Source: Methanobrevibacter millerae
GTDB lineage: Archaea > Methanobacteriota > Methanobacteria > Methanobacteriales > Methanobacteriaceae
Assembly (NCBI GenBank): GCA_015063005.1
Contig: SUTF01000008.1
Coordinates: forward strand, 67,060-131,059
DNA: 64,000 bases
Direction of reading: 5' to 3'
Below are positions 9,581 to 19,371 of this stretch, one piece after another (position 1 is the stretch's first letter; each line of letters opens with the position of its first letter). The notes under the pieces were generated by a model, which was given only the letters and a program-made list of their open reading frames with translations, had not been told where the DNA came from and searched no databases. The position numbers were made by a program, and so were the translations under genes.

Positions 9581-12500
9581 TTAATATTCCTCTTCATCAT
9601 TTTCCCTACGTTTATAACCAACTATTAACAATAACAAAATAATAACAGCAATTGCAACAAATGCAACTGTTGAAATTCCATCATCTATCTGTTTTTTAGT
9701 GTTTTCATCTAATTCATATGCTTTAGATGAATCAGAAGAACTGGAATCAGCACTTGCAGAACTTGAAGAGCCTGCTGATGAATCTGAAGTAGCCATTGCA
9801 TTTGCAGTTAAACCAACAGTAGTTAATGCTTCATCATAAGTTGTACTGTTTTGTGAACTCATACTGTTTTCATTAGATGTTCTATTAGCCATATTGTCGC
9901 TAGAACCTCTTGATGAATTAGTATTTGAACGAATATAATCCATTAAATCTTGCATAGCAGCATTGTTGTTAACATTTTCTGCTGAAGTATCTGATGTAGG
10001 TATGCTAATAACTCCAGGCACAACATTTGAAATTGTATTTGAAGAATCGCTGCTTTCAGAATTGCCATTCAATGGATTGAATGAACCACCATTGCCAGAA
10101 CCGCCAGATGTTCCAGGAATTCCTGAAGGACCATTTACAGTACCCCCTCCAGAACCGCCACTGAATCTTCCTATTTGACCGCCAGTATGAGTAGATGATC
10201 CAGTATTTACCGGATTAACACTAGGAATAGGATTATTGCTGCCTGGCGTGTCAGGATTGACTGGAATTACTGGGTTGACATCCTTTGCATCATCATTGTC
10301 GTCAGTTATCCATGAAAATTTTGTATTGGATTTTCTACCCGTTTGGACATTAGGGAAATTATAAACAGAATCATCTGCTGTTTTTGCTTTACCCATTGAA
10401 TCAACTCCCCACCAATTATTGCGCACATCTGCAGAAACCCTTTTAGGATCTGAAGTAATGTATGCTGAAGACATTGTGCTTCCTGTTGGTGCAAAATTAT
10501 CATAAATGTTGGAATTACGGATTGTAATATTGGATTGGCCTACGCGCATAGCACCGCCTGATTCCAAAGCAAAATTATTTGATATGGTGGAATTATAGAT
10601 GTTTAAATTATCCTGAACATGGTCATAATAAGAATATGACTGATAGGTAATCGCTCCACCATACATTGCAGAATTATTGCTGATTATAGACCTGGTTATA
10701 AGGAAATTATTTGAAATAAATAATGCTCCCGCACTTAATCCTGCACGGTTATCCAAGAAATTACATAAATCAATCACTCCATTACTGGATTGTACATATA
10801 ATGCTCCACCATCATTTTGAGCTTGATTATCTGTGAAATTACTATTATATGCACTGAATTGATTGAATGCACCATAGATAGCGCCGCCATCATAACCAGA
10901 ATTATATTGATATGAATCCATTAAGCTAGAGCTTATTTTTTTGGTCTGATTGTTGACTCGGTTGTTAATGAATGAAGAGTTGTTCACTATCAAATCAACA
11001 TCCAATTTTGTTGATGAGCTTGATGAAACATATTTAGTAGCAATAGCTCCACCTTTCCAAGCCATATTATGATTAAATACTGAATTATCAATATTCAGGT
11101 CTGTAGTTAATGTGTAAATTGCTCCACCAGTTCCTGTTTGAAGATTACAAATAGGATTATATGAATATCTATAGCCATCTTCAATTGACCAGGATGAAGC
11201 AGATTTGCGAATCGTACAGTAATCCATGGATATGATTGCCATATTATCTAAAAATAATGAATTATTTATTGATAAAGGATATTTTGAATCTGTAAAAATT
11301 GCTCCACCATGAACAGCCTGATTGGAATAAATAACTGAAGAATTAATGACAGTTTTTCCAAAATCAGCAATAGCACCGCCGATATGTGCAAAATTATCAT
11401 GGATTAATGAGTTATTAATCACAAGAGTACCATAATTTAAAATAGCACCACCCATTCCGGAATCACTACAATCATGACTCTCCCAATGACTTTCATCTAC
11501 AGCCACAAATTCAGGATTGGAATTGTCATAATATGATGAAGAATTAAATAAATTGGAATTGTTAATGATAAGAGTTCCCTTATTTATGAATAATGAACCT
11601 CCATTTTCATTAAATCCATTTTTAATTGATATCCCATCTATTGACAAAATTCCACGTTTCGTAATGTTGAATAACTGATTGTTATTTGCATTGAGGATTA
11701 CATTAGGAGATAATGCAATAATAGTAATATTTTTATCAATATTAAGATTGGATTCTATGAATGTTCCCTTCATCAATTTAATAACAGCATGATTTAAAGA
11801 ATTTTTTAAGGCATAAGACAATGTTGCAAATGGATTAGACTCACTTCCATCACCAGAAATATCGCTTCCATCGTCACTTACATAAATTTCACAAGGAGTG
11901 TTGTCTTCAATTAAGTAATTACTTAAAACAGCATCATTAGCACGTTTTGAACCATTTGAACTAATCAAATAATTGAAACGTACATTATTAGACAATATTT
12001 CATCTGAAAGAATAATAACAGCAAAATCATCAGCATTTTTAGAATATGTAACAATGAAATTTTGAGCAATATCATTATAAGCAGAGTTATCTGCAATATA
12101 AACCGCAGCCTGATTAGTGATAGCTGAATTACCTTTCAATCGAATATTATTTAATTCAATGTTGTTATGAGACGAATTGGATAAATAAATTCCAAATATG
12201 TCTGAAGCATTACCTATCATTGCATTATCAACAATATTATTATCAAATGAATTGAAAGCACCTATAAAGACCAAATCATTAGCGACACCAGTGAAATTAT
12301 TATTTTCAACACTAATATCGTGAGAATTATTGATTGTGATAACCTTAACATTATTAGACTCGTTAACATTGAAACGATTATATTCAATGAAATTTGAATG
12401 AGAGTTATCAATTTCAACAACATTTAATCCGTTGTTAAAAGTATTGTTAATCAAATAATTGCCAAAGCTTTCAACGATTGAAATAACATCATTTCCTGAA

Positions 12501-15334
12501 TCAAAGGTATTGTTAACAATATGAATATTGGAAACATTATTCAATGCAATAGATGAATTGACAAATGACATGGAAAAGATTGATGAATTATCAGATCCCT
12601 GTGACAATACAATTGAAACTGAGGAATTGAATCCTTTATAATTGGTAATATAGACTGGAACATCAATATTCAATATTGAATATTTAGTCAAATTAGCCAA
12701 CAGTAATGTATCTCCACATTTTACAATTGAAGAGTCAATTAAATCATCATGGAAGTAAACCAAATAATTTTCATCATCAATTACATGATAATTGGATGAA
12801 ATATTTATTAAACCGGAATCATCTGATTTAATTGGAACAACATCAATATGGAATGTATTGCCAGTAATATTAATTAAGTCATTTTTTGAAGCAAAATAAA
12901 TTGCAGCATTACCTGGCTTAATTACATCGAGATCATATTCTACATTTGATAAATTTCCAGAAATAATATCAAATGCATTGTTATTGATTGAAATGTTTTC
13001 GGACATATATGTGGCAATACCATAAACACCATTACTTTCACTGTAAAAATAATTATTTTCAATAACCATGCCATTAGACATATGGTTTTCAATCAGATAT
13101 GCCATTTTCTTAGAATGAATTACAATTTCATTAGCAGAAACATTCCATCCATACAACCTACCAATTACATTCACTGCAGCTATTCCATATGCGTCACTGT
13201 CTGAAATAATATTTATAGTATTTCCAACAACATCGCTTTCAACTATTGAATCTGAAAATATTGCCTCAGCCATACCTGAAGTAATCAATATGATGTTATT
13301 ATTGGAAATCGTGAATCCATAAGAAAATTCCTTATTATACAGATACGTATATGGATTATATGAGGAAATACTAATTCCATAGGCATAATTACTCTTTGAA
13401 TTAATATAAATATTATTTCCAGAGATAATATTGTCGTTTCCAACGCCTACAACATAAACTGCAATAGCACTATTAATTTTTTTATCAGATATAGTAGTGA
13501 TATTGTTGAATCCCACATTAACATCACTGACATCATTTAAGATAATGGCTTCTTTATTAAAATTCATGAAATTAAAATCTCTAATTAAAGAGCCACTAGC
13601 ATCTCCTTTAAACGTGATTGTAACATTATAAAGTAAATTATCCATCTTATTACTGATTACGTTTATCCTATCCTCAAAAATCAAGTTTTTATTGGATATG
13701 AATGTTAGAAATACTGTATGGCTTTTTCCTTTTTCAAAAGTATAATTGAAGCATCCATTTTCATCGAAATACTCATAAAAATTACCATCATCAATGATTA
13801 AAGCTGTAGAATCATAAACAACACCATTAATAATATTATCTGATCCACTGTCTGACTCTTCATCAGAAATATCTTTAAAGACACCCACAGTAGCATTAGT
13901 TTCAATAATATTGGATGAAATTGTAGTATTATAGACCAAACCACTTAGATATATACCATAACTATCACTAGTAATCTTATTATTTGATATAGTGTTGTTA
14001 TAATAACGATTCACACCACTGGTGGATATTGAAACACCCTTGGAGTTAGTAATGATTATATTGTTATCAAGAAGCATATTACTTGCCAAAAATGCGACAG
14101 CATCATCACCACTAGTTCTAATCTTATTATTATGAATATAGGATTTGTTGGAACTTACCCTAACACCAACGCCATAATTGGCAACATTAACAATATTGTT
14201 ATAAACTTCAGCATTATTTCCAACATACAATGCTTCTGAAACATCAGTGAATGTTATGTTATTGCCTTTTGCAACAGCATCAAGACTTTCACCGCCAGAA
14301 ATCATTATTCCTGTTTTTTGACTTGCACCAAATACATCATTATTGACAACAGATGCATTATTACCATGAAGGTTTATTCCTATAGCACTGTTGTTTACAG
14401 TATTATTATAAACAAGAGAATTATCCCCTACAATATTTATACCATAAGATCCTTTGTAGACAGTATTATGTGCAACAATAGTATTTTTATTATTGGCATG
14501 AATACCCTGAATAATAATGGACATCGGCAAATTACAAAAGCCTATCAACTCATTATATGTAATGTTGTTGCCTTCACATAATGCAGAGCCAGTACGTCCA
14601 GCAAAACCAAAAGGTGAGAAATATATTAAATTAGTTACAGAAACGTCTGAATAACTTAATACTTCAATCTTATTATGTGAAATCAAATTATAACTTGAAT
14701 CAGACATTATAATATTTGAAGATATCCAGGTACTCATATCATTATAAATGATCCTATTGTTATTTGAATTATGAATAGGTATTGAATAAACTCCCCCTGA
14801 ATTAGCTATTCTAATAAAATTATATGCAATAGTGATATTATTTGTATCAGATAACCATATTCCATGTAATGAACCAATATCCTGAGTATTTATAGATAAA
14901 ATACCTTTAGTATTGATTATACTAAGATTTGAAACAGTTGAACCATCACTTCCCTTAACAAAATGTATAAAACCATTTGAAATCTGGTCATTAGTTGAAA
15001 TTGGGATTAATGTAAGTTGACGGTCTATAACAAAGGCCCTATTAGAAATATTACCTATTTTTAAAGTATCTCCATCATTAATTCCAGCAGTATTTTTAAT
15101 ATAACCAGTGTACTGATTAAAATAATTATCATAATTATTTTGTGTAATTTCAATAGTTTTTGGAGTTACAGATTCAATAAACGAATTATTGTTATCAATA
15201 GCCAGGGAATCATCTAAACTTGCAGAATAAATATCATTTATTTCCGTTTCATTGCTTGCACAAACAACACTCATTGATAAAATTAATATGTTAATTAAAA
15301 TCAATGAAATTACAATATTCCTTTTTTTAATCAT
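9581..15334 (-). CDS. Giant adhesin-like protein, NosD-like beta-helix with C-terminal membrane anchor (1917 aa)
   Basis: I choose the ATG at 15334 because a perfect GGAGGTGA lies just upstream; the GTG two codons earlier is inside that ribosome binding site. A signal peptide covers about residues 1-28. Most of the protein is right-handed beta-helix with NosD/CASH-type repeats rich in Asn, and a DUF1565-like module start (YVSDDGSDISGDGS) near residue 1150. A Pro/Asn segment, a Gly/Ser-rich low-complexity segment and a Ser/Asp-rich linker follow. The C-terminus has one hydrophobic helix (VAFVAIAVIILLLLIVGY) followed by a charged KRRENDEEEY tail, so it is anchored in the cytoplasmic membrane with the head outside. 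It has no copy of the VKYYRN-type Ig repeat found in its neighbours. Confidence 0.92.
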   Translation of the reverse strand: MIKKRNIVISLILINILILSMSVVCASNETEINDIYSASLDDSLAIDNNNSFIESVTPKTIEITQNNYDNYFNQYTGYIKNTAGINDGDTLKIGNISNRAFVIDRQLTLIPISTNDQISNGFIHFVKGSDGSTVSNLSIINTKGILSINTQDIGSLHGIWLSDTNNITIAYNFIRIANSGGVYSIPIHNSNNNRIIYNDMSTWISSNIIMSDSSYNLISHNKIEVLSYSDVSVTNLIYFSPFGFAGRTGSALCEGNNITYNELIGFCNLPMSIIIQGIHANNKNTIVAHNTVYKGSYGINIVGDNSLVYNNTVNNSAIGINLHGNNASVVNNDVFGASQKTGIMISGGESLDAVAKGNNITFTDVSEALYVGNNAEVYNNIVNVANYGVGVRVSSNKSYIHNNKIRTSGDDAVAFLASNMLLDNNIIITNSKGVSISTSGVNRYYNNTISNNKITSDSYGIYLSGLVYNTTISSNIIETNATVGVFKDISDEESDSGSDNIINGVVYDSTALIIDDGNFYEYFDENGCFNYTFEKGKSHTVFLTFISNKNLIFEDRINVISNKMDNLLYNVTITFKGDASGSLIRDFNFMNFNKEAIILNDVSDVNVGFNNITTISDKKINSAIAVYVVGVGNDNIISGNNIYINSKSNYAYGISISSYNPYTYLYNKEFSYGFTISNNNIILITSGMAEAIFSDSIVESDVVGNTINIISDSDAYGIAAVNVIGRLYGWNVSANEIVIHSKKMAYLIENHMSNGMVIENNYFYSESNGVYGIATYMSENISINNNAFDIISGNLSNVEYDLDVIKPGNAAIYFASKNDLINITGNTFHIDVVPIKSDDSGLINISSNYHVIDDENYLVYFHDDLIDSSIVKCGDTLLLANLTKYSILNIDVPVYITNYKGFNSSVSIVLSQGSDNSSIFSMSFVNSSIALNNVSNIHIVNNTFDSGNDVISIVESFGNYLINNTFNNGLNVVEIDNSHSNFIEYNRFNVNESNNVKVITINNSHDISVENNNFTGVANDLVFIGAFNSFDNNIVDNAMIGNASDIFGIYLSNSSHNNIELNNIRLKGNSAITNQAAVYIADNSAYNDIAQNFIVTYSKNADDFAVIILSDEILSNNVRFNYLISSNGSKRANDAVLSNYLIEDNTPCEIYVSDDGSDISGDGSESNPFATLSYALKNSLNHAVIKLMKGTFIESNLNIDKNITIIALSPNVILNANNNQLFNITKRGILSIDGISIKNGFNENGGSLFINKGTLIINNSNLFNSSSYYDNSNPEFVAVDESHWESHDCSDSGMGGAILNYGTLVINNSLIHDNFAHIGGAIADFGKTVINSSVIYSNQAVHGGAIFTDSKYPLSINNSLFLDNMAIISMDYCTIRKSASSWSIEDGYRYSYNPICNLQTGTGGAIYTLTTDLNIDNSVFNHNMAWKGGAIATKYVSSSSSTKLDVDLIVNNSSFINNRVNNQTKKISSSLMDSYQYNSGYDGGAIYGAFNQFSAYNSNFTDNQAQNDGGALYVQSSNGVIDLCNFLDNRAGLSAGALFISNNFLITRSIISNNSAMYGGAITYQSYSYYDHVQDNLNIYNSTISNNFALESGGAMRVGQSNITIRNSNIYDNFAPTGSTMSSAYITSDPKRVSADVRNNWWGVDSMGKAKTADDSVYNFPNVQTGRKSNTKFSWITDDNDDAKDVNPVIPVNPDTPGSNNPIPSVNPVNTGSSTHTGGQIGRFSGGSGGGTVNGPSGIPGTSGGSGNGGSFNPLNGNSESSDSSNTISNVVPGVISIPTSDTSAENVNNNAAMQDLMDYIRSNTNSSRGSSDNMANRTSNENSMSSQNSTTYDEALTTVGLTANAMATSDSSAGSSSSASADSSSSDSSKAYELDENTKKQIDDGISTVAFVAIAVIILLLLIVGYKRRENDEEEY

Positions 15335-15427
15335 TTTCACCTCCTTTTAAATCAATTAACAAAATATAGTCCAAGTTTTTTGATAAAAAATACTTTAAAA
15401 TTGACTATGGTATAAATATTTGATTGC

Positions 15428-15441
15428 AGAGTATTTAAATT
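15428..15441 (-). promoter_or_regulatory. TATA-like promoter element of the third adhesin gene
   Basis: The reverse strand reads AATTTAAATACTCT, the same core as upstream of the other two tandem adhesin genes. Expected start of transcription is near 15405, giving a leader of about 70 bases that ends in GGAGGTGA before the ATG at 15334. Confidence 0.5.
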
Positions 15442-15599
15442 TTTAGAAAAAACGAAAAAAATAAAGTAAACTTTACTTATTCATTATATAAACAAAATTA
15501 GCTTTTTACATAACCCCATTGTACAAAATACCAATATACCCCAAAATAATAACAATAAAGTAAAATTAATTTAACATAATTAAAACAATATTGATAATA

Positions 15600-15740
15600 T
15601 TTATATAGCATTAAAAGAAAAATGAATAATGTACATTGAAACTGGTGGAGAATCACCACCACAAACCCAATTCTCTGCTGGTAATTGTGCAAAATTGTAT
15701 GTGAAGGCTGATATATTCACCACCAAACACGTATAAATAT
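15600..15740 (+). ncRNA. Candidate small RNA with its own TATA box (uncertain)
   Basis: A TATA box (TTTATATA, 15600-15607) is followed, at the distance expected for an archaeal start site (about 15630), by a GC-richer patch that can form three short hairpins: GGTGG/CCACC near 15644-15660, CAATT/AATTG near 15668-15687, and GTGAA/TTCAC near 15701-15720. The same bases also hold a 35-codon frame on the plus strand (15629-15736) and a short frame on the minus strand, neither with a ribosome binding site. It could be a small RNA, a leaderless microprotein gene, or a gene relic. Covariation or RNA data would be needed to decide. Confidence 0.3.
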
Positions 15741-15767
15741 TGGTCTATTACATACAAATTTTAAATA

Positions 15768-16205
15768 TCACCAAAGATATAATGTATATGAATAACCATC
15801 ATAATTCCGTGTTGCAACAGAAATCCTGTCTGCTTTTGAAAAATCACCAGATTCAGATAAAATTTTTGAATCAAGTTTATTTGATTCAACAAAACGATAA
15901 TTAGACAATTTTAATTCACCAAATTTATCATCACAGATTTGAGAAACTTCCCGAATTGACTTTTTTGAATTTTTATTGTCTTTTAAAATACCTGTAATTT
16001 CGGATAAAAAAGTATGGTCTTTAAAATCAACCTTACCACTTAAAATTTCCATTATATCCTGAGCATTTTTGGAATTATGAGAAATATCGGAATATGTTGG
16101 ATTTGGAAGTGAAACTAAAGAATTTAACATGATCATTGCAATAAATAGAATACTTAATGCAATGATTGCATCCGCAATATACAAATTTCCAATTTCATCT
16201 TTCAT
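15768..16205 (-). CDS. Pilin-like membrane protein with one N-terminal helix (145 aa)
   Basis: The N-terminus is short and charged (MKDEIGN), followed by one hydrophobic segment from about residue 9 to 32 and then a polar, mostly extracellular domain. This is the layout of archaeal type IV pilins and pseudopilins with a class III signal, where cleavage occurs just before the hydrophobic helix. The tail ends in an aromatic-rich strand (NYDGYSYTLYLW). I cannot assign it to a named pilin family. It lies 51 bases downstream of the PurM-like gene, separated by a strong inverted repeat, so it may be transcribed separately. Pilin-like architecture is seen; a role in pili or surface structures is inferred. 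Confidence 0.6.
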   Translation of the reverse strand: MKDEIGNLYIADAIIALSILFIAMIMLNSLVSLPNPTYSDISHNSKNAQDIMEILSGKVDFKDHTFLSEITGILKDNKNSKKSIREVSQICDDKFGELKLSNYRFVESNKLDSKILSESGDFSKADRISVATRNYDGYSYTLYLW

Positions 16206-16218
16206 GAAAAGAAGTTGA

Positions 16219-16246
16219 CTTCCATACCATTTAAAAAATATGGAAG
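16219..16246. terminator. Inverted repeat between PurM-like and pilin-like genes
   Basis: CTTCCATA (16219-16226) and TATGGAAG (16239-16246) are perfect 8-base arms around a 12-base A/T-rich loop. It sits between the stop of the cfbD-hisH-PurM operon and the start of the pilin-like gene, so it could be a transcript-end hairpin or a protein binding site controlling the pilin-like gene. Confidence 0.4.
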
Positions 16247-16256
16247 TGCGAAAAAA

Positions 16257-17621
16257 TTAATTTTTATTTATATAGTTTATAACCTTATCCTTTTTAGCAA
16301 TTGCATCTTCGCATGCCTTTTGCACTTTTTCCTGCATTATTTCAAAGTCTTCTGGTGTTGTATCACCAACTAACTTTTTAATTTTTGTGTATGCAGCTTC
16401 CCTGAATAAAGGAACTAGTTTTTCGGTTGAAGAGTCTTCCTTAATCAAGATCGGTTCGCCACTATCAGTGACCTGACCAATTTCAGATATGTCAACACCT
16501 GCTGCAGAAACTGTCTTTTTAACATCGCCGGCAACATCTTCAGGCACTACAAGCATTAATGAATCCGTTGAAACACCTAAAGGATCAATATTCAATGTTT
16601 CAAGCATGTTCAATACATTTGGCGCTACCATTTTTCTAATGTCCTTTTCATAGAACTCCAACCCAACACCGGTCGTGTTAGAAATTTCATGGGCATCTCC
16701 CCTTAGTCCACCATTAGTTACATCAGTCATTGCATGGATATCCTTTACCAAATCTGCCTCAAATAGGGATTGTGATGCTTGAACAAAGTTTACATTCATT
16801 GTATCCCATACAACATCGAAAAATCCATTGTATAATGCTGTTGTGGTAATGGTTCCTCCACCTGAACCTTCAGTTAAAAGGATTACATCTCCTTTTGTAG
16901 CTCCCTTACGTGCGGTTGGAGGATAGTCTGAAACCCCAACACTTCCTACAGCAGAAACGAATCTGTCACCTAAAACCATGTCTCCGCCGACCCTTAATGT
17001 ACTGCCTGCAACAATAGGAACGTTTACAAGTTCAGAAACTGCAGCCACACCTGCCGTAAAATCAAATATTTTACCGACATCACCATCATCTGCCAAATGA
17101 ACATCACTTAAAATAGCTACAGGGTCTGCTCCCATTACACAAACATCCCTTAAGGTTGCTCTTGTAACGTGAAAACCACCTAAAAACGGATATTCACTTA
17201 ATCTTGAATGTATTCCATCTACGGCAGTAGTTATATAAACATCATCATTTTTTGCCTTTGAACGCACAACTCCGCCGTCATCCTGCTCGGTCGGATTTAC
17301 AAGAGATGCAGTGTTAGTTGATGCTACAATATCAGCAATTCTTCTGTGAACAAAGAAATCACCTGCTCCACGAGATCCAACACCCATTTCACCCATTCCA
17401 ACACCGGACTTAGTGATTTCTGCAATCTCTTTTAAGAATTCATCATCACTTTCCTTTAATTTTAAAGTTGTTGAAACTTCATCGATGACAGCCTCAGCCA
17501 TTTTTACAGAATTTTCATCTGAAATGTCTTTGTATTCCCTTATTCTTTCAGCTAAAAGAATTGACAAATCCTTATATGAATAATCATCAATTCTTGCACG
17601 AACAAATCCTTCAATATCCAT
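16257..17621 (-). CDS. AIR synthase-related (PurM/HypE-like) ATP-binding protein (454 aa)
   Basis: The start at 17621 has AAGGAG, overlapping the hisH stop, 8 bases upstream. Residues about 80-420 match the PurM/HypE/SelD fold: a Gly-rich segment (GVGMGEMGVGSRG), a DAVDGI-like metal/ATP segment (TAVDGIHSR), a mid-domain RDVCVMGADPVAILSDVHLA and a second half with DVTNGGLRGD. An N-terminal helical extension of about 75 residues and a C-terminal helical tail make it longer than HypE (about 340). Methanogen genomes annotate this type as HypE-related, but its substrate is unknown. It is translationally coupled to hisH and cfbD. Enzymatic phosphorylation of a small molecule or carboxylate is a family-based inference only. 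Confidence 0.75.
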   Translation of the reverse strand: MDIEGFVRARIDDYSYKDLSILLAERIREYKDISDENSVKMAEAVIDEVSTTLKLKESDDEFLKEIAEITKSGVGMGEMGVGSRGAGDFFVHRRIADIVASTNTASLVNPTEQDDGGVVRSKAKNDDVYITTAVDGIHSRLSEYPFLGGFHVTRATLRDVCVMGADPVAILSDVHLADDGDVGKIFDFTAGVAAVSELVNVPIVAGSTLRVGGDMVLGDRFVSAVGSVGVSDYPPTARKGATKGDVILLTEGSGGGTITTTALYNGFFDVVWDTMNVNFVQASQSLFEADLVKDIHAMTDVTNGGLRGDAHEISNTTGVGLEFYEKDIRKMVAPNVLNMLETLNIDPLGVSTDSLMLVVPEDVAGDVKKTVSAAGVDISEIGQVTDSGEPILIKEDSSTEKLVPLFREAAYTKIKKLVGDTTPEDFEIMQEKVQKACEDAIAKKDKVINYINKN

Positions 17622-17626
17622 ATTAA

Positions 17627-18223
17627 CTACTCCTTAATATTAACAAAATTCTTTAAAATTTTAAGTCCAGCTTTTCCACTTTTTTCAGGGTGGAATTGTG
17701 TTGAAAATAGGTTATTTTGACTTAATGATGCTATCACATCTATACCATAATCACATGTTCCTGCAATAATATCATCATCGTCTGGAATTACATGATATGA
17801 ATGGACAAAATAAAAATACTCTTTATCTACTCCTTCCAAAATAGGAGATTTTTTAACTACATCTAATCTGTTCCAGCCCATATGGGGAATCTTTACTCCC
17901 TCAGGCAGGAATTCACAATGGCCTTTAAACAAATTTAGACCTTCCACATTAGGACTTTCTTCGCTTTGACCCATCAGTACTTGTTGGCCCAAACAAATTC
18001 CCAAAAATGGCTTGTCGTCATTGACATGCTCATTTATAACATCCCTAAAAGGTTCTAAATTTTCCATTGCTGAACCAAAGGCACCAACACCAGGTAAAAC
18101 CAAATGATCAGCATTAGAGATAATTTCTACATCATCTGTTATTTGAAATTCCTCACCAATCTTTTTAAAACCGTTTGAAATGCTTTTTAAATTACCGCTT
18201 TTATAATCAATAATCGTTATCAT
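17627..18223 (-). CDS. hisH: Imidazole glycerol phosphate synthase, glutaminase subunit HisH
   Basis: HisH releases ammonia from glutamine and passes it to HisF for histidine and purine-intermediate synthesis. The class I glutamine amidotransferase signature is complete: GVGAFG, the nucleophile in GICLGQQVL, and FHPEKSG with the His/Glu of the triad. I choose the ATG at 18223 (198 aa), which starts MITIIDYKSGN and begins one base after the cfbD stop with GGTGGATGG upstream; a start six codons earlier would overlap cfbD without need. hisF is not in the window, while hisI and hisS lie about 40 kb away, so the his genes are dispersed. Confidence 0.93.
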   Translation of the reverse strand: MITIIDYKSGNLKSISNGFKKIGEEFQITDDVEIISNADHLVLPGVGAFGSAMENLEPFRDVINEHVNDDKPFLGICLGQQVLMGQSEESPNVEGLNLFKGHCEFLPEGVKIPHMGWNRLDVVKKSPILEGVDKEYFYFVHSYHVIPDDDDIIAGTCDYGIDVIASLSQNNLFSTQFHPEKSGKAGLKILKNFVNIKE

Positions 18224-18224
18224 A

Positions 18225-19307
18225 CTATTCCATCCACCCAATAGCTGCTCTAATCATTCCGCCAAAGTCTGAAAATACTATTTCATCGGTTCCTAATGTT
18301 TTTGAATGTGCATCAAGCTCTGCAACAACATGAGTATAACCCAAGTCTTTCAATGGCTCCACAAGACGTGGCCCATCAGTTACTGCAACTGATTCAACAT
18401 TAAATTCTTCAATTGGAAATGCGTGAGGAACACCAAACACTACAATCAAATCCAAATCTTTATCTTTCAAGAAATCTGCTGCCACACCCGCAGTTATCGG
18501 GTATTCGTCAAGACCGCCTGTAATGAAATCAGGCTCAATGCCCAATTGATTTTTAATATTTACTGCATGCTGTCTGATTCTAGGCAATCCGATATTTTCA
18601 TCCAAATTGGCCACAAAAATAGGTTTATTATCCGGATTGATTTGTGTATAGTCAAAATTAATGATATCTGCAAATAAATATGATGTTTCTTTTTTAACAT
18701 TCAAAACAAAAGCAACATTTTTTCCATCCTTTAATGCATCCACAACAGTTTTTGCTACTTTTTCTTTTGAATCTCCGAAGTTTGGTTTAATATATTTTCC
18801 CTGAGCCATTCCACGAGTTTTTTCAACTTCAGTTGCCTTTTCAAGCATTTCAATTTGCCTATCAGCTTCTTCCTGCGGAATTACGCCACATTCAACAGCT
18901 GCATCTAAAACCATTATAGCTCCAACAGTATTATCACCTTCACCGGAGCCTCCATGAGATTCAACTGGAATTACTGTACAGGGCAAATCTGCAGTTGCAA
19001 TGGCCTCTTTTAAATCTTCACCGATAATCATACTGGCGCAAGTACCTGCAATTCCCATTAACTTTGGCTCGAATGCATCATAAGCTTCAGTCAATGTTTC
19101 AACTAACTTTTCGCCGGCACCTAATATAAAGTCATTTTCAGACATTCCAGTAGTAACAACACGAACCCCGTCACTTTCCAAAAGTCTTGCTGTTCTAAAG
19201 CAGCACCCGGTAGGTCCATGCATTACAATAACATCAACATTCATATCTCTCAATGTATAAAGAGTAGCAGCAATTGGACTTGGTCTTGGATGTATAATTT
19301 TTATCAC
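18225..19307 (-). CDS. cfbD: Ni-sirohydrochlorin a,c-diamide reductive cyclase, catalytic subunit CfbD
   Basis: CfbD is the NifD-like subunit that, with the NifH-like reductase CfbC, reduces Ni-sirohydrochlorin a,c-diamide during synthesis of coenzyme F430, the cofactor of methyl-coenzyme M reductase. Recognisable features are the start region [16 protein letters not shown], the cysteine segments [11 protein letters not shown] (near 30-40) and [14 protein letters not shown] (near 103-116), and [12 protein letters not shown]. Length (360) fits the family (methanogenesis marker 13). The only conventional in-frame start, GTG at 19307, lies within an AGGTGAT ribosome-binding-like sequence, so the true start may be a few codons later. 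The gene heads a tightly packed cfbD-hisH-PurM-like operon. cfbC is not in the window. Confidence 0.92.
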   Translation of the reverse strand: MIKIIHPRPSPIAATLYTLRDMNVDVIVMHGPTGCCFRTARLLESDGVRVVTTGMSENDFILGAGEKLVETLTEAYDAFEPKLMGIAGTCASMIIGEDLKEAIATADLPCTVIPVESHGGSGEGDNTVGAIMVLDAAVECGVIPQEEADRQIEMLEKATEVEKTRGMAQGKYIKPNFGDSKEKVAKTVVDALKDGKNVAFVLNVKKETSYLFADIINFDYTQINPDNKPIFVANLDENIGLPRIRQHAVNIKNQLGIEPDFITGGLDEYPITAGVAADFLKDKDLDLIVVFGVPHAFPIEEFNVESVAVTDGPRLVEPLKDLGYTHVVAELDAHSKTLGTDEIVFSDFGGMIRAAIGWME

Positions 19308-19371
19308 CTAATTTTTTATGAATAATTATTTAAAATTATTAGTTAATATAATTAATTAAGGAGATTGGATT

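Larger units (their letters stand above)
15341..15767. other. Intergenic region, 427 bases
   Basis: The left part holds the promoter and leader of the adhesin gene at 15334. The right part (about 15600-15740) is a patch of clearly higher G+C than its surroundings, described separately as a possible small RNA. The remaining sequence is A/T-rich and I see no convincing protein gene; a 64-codon reading frame on the minus strand lacks a ribosome binding site and has a cysteine/tyrosine-rich, random-looking composition. Confidence 0.5.

Noticed and set aside
9963-10178. Proline-rich 71-codon frame on the plus strand
   Set aside because: It is the mirror of the Gly/Ser-rich linker of the large adhesin gene.
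15498-15692. 64-codon reading frame on the minus strand
   Set aside because: No ribosome binding site, random-looking aromatic and Cys-rich composition, and it runs through the leader and promoter region between two genes.
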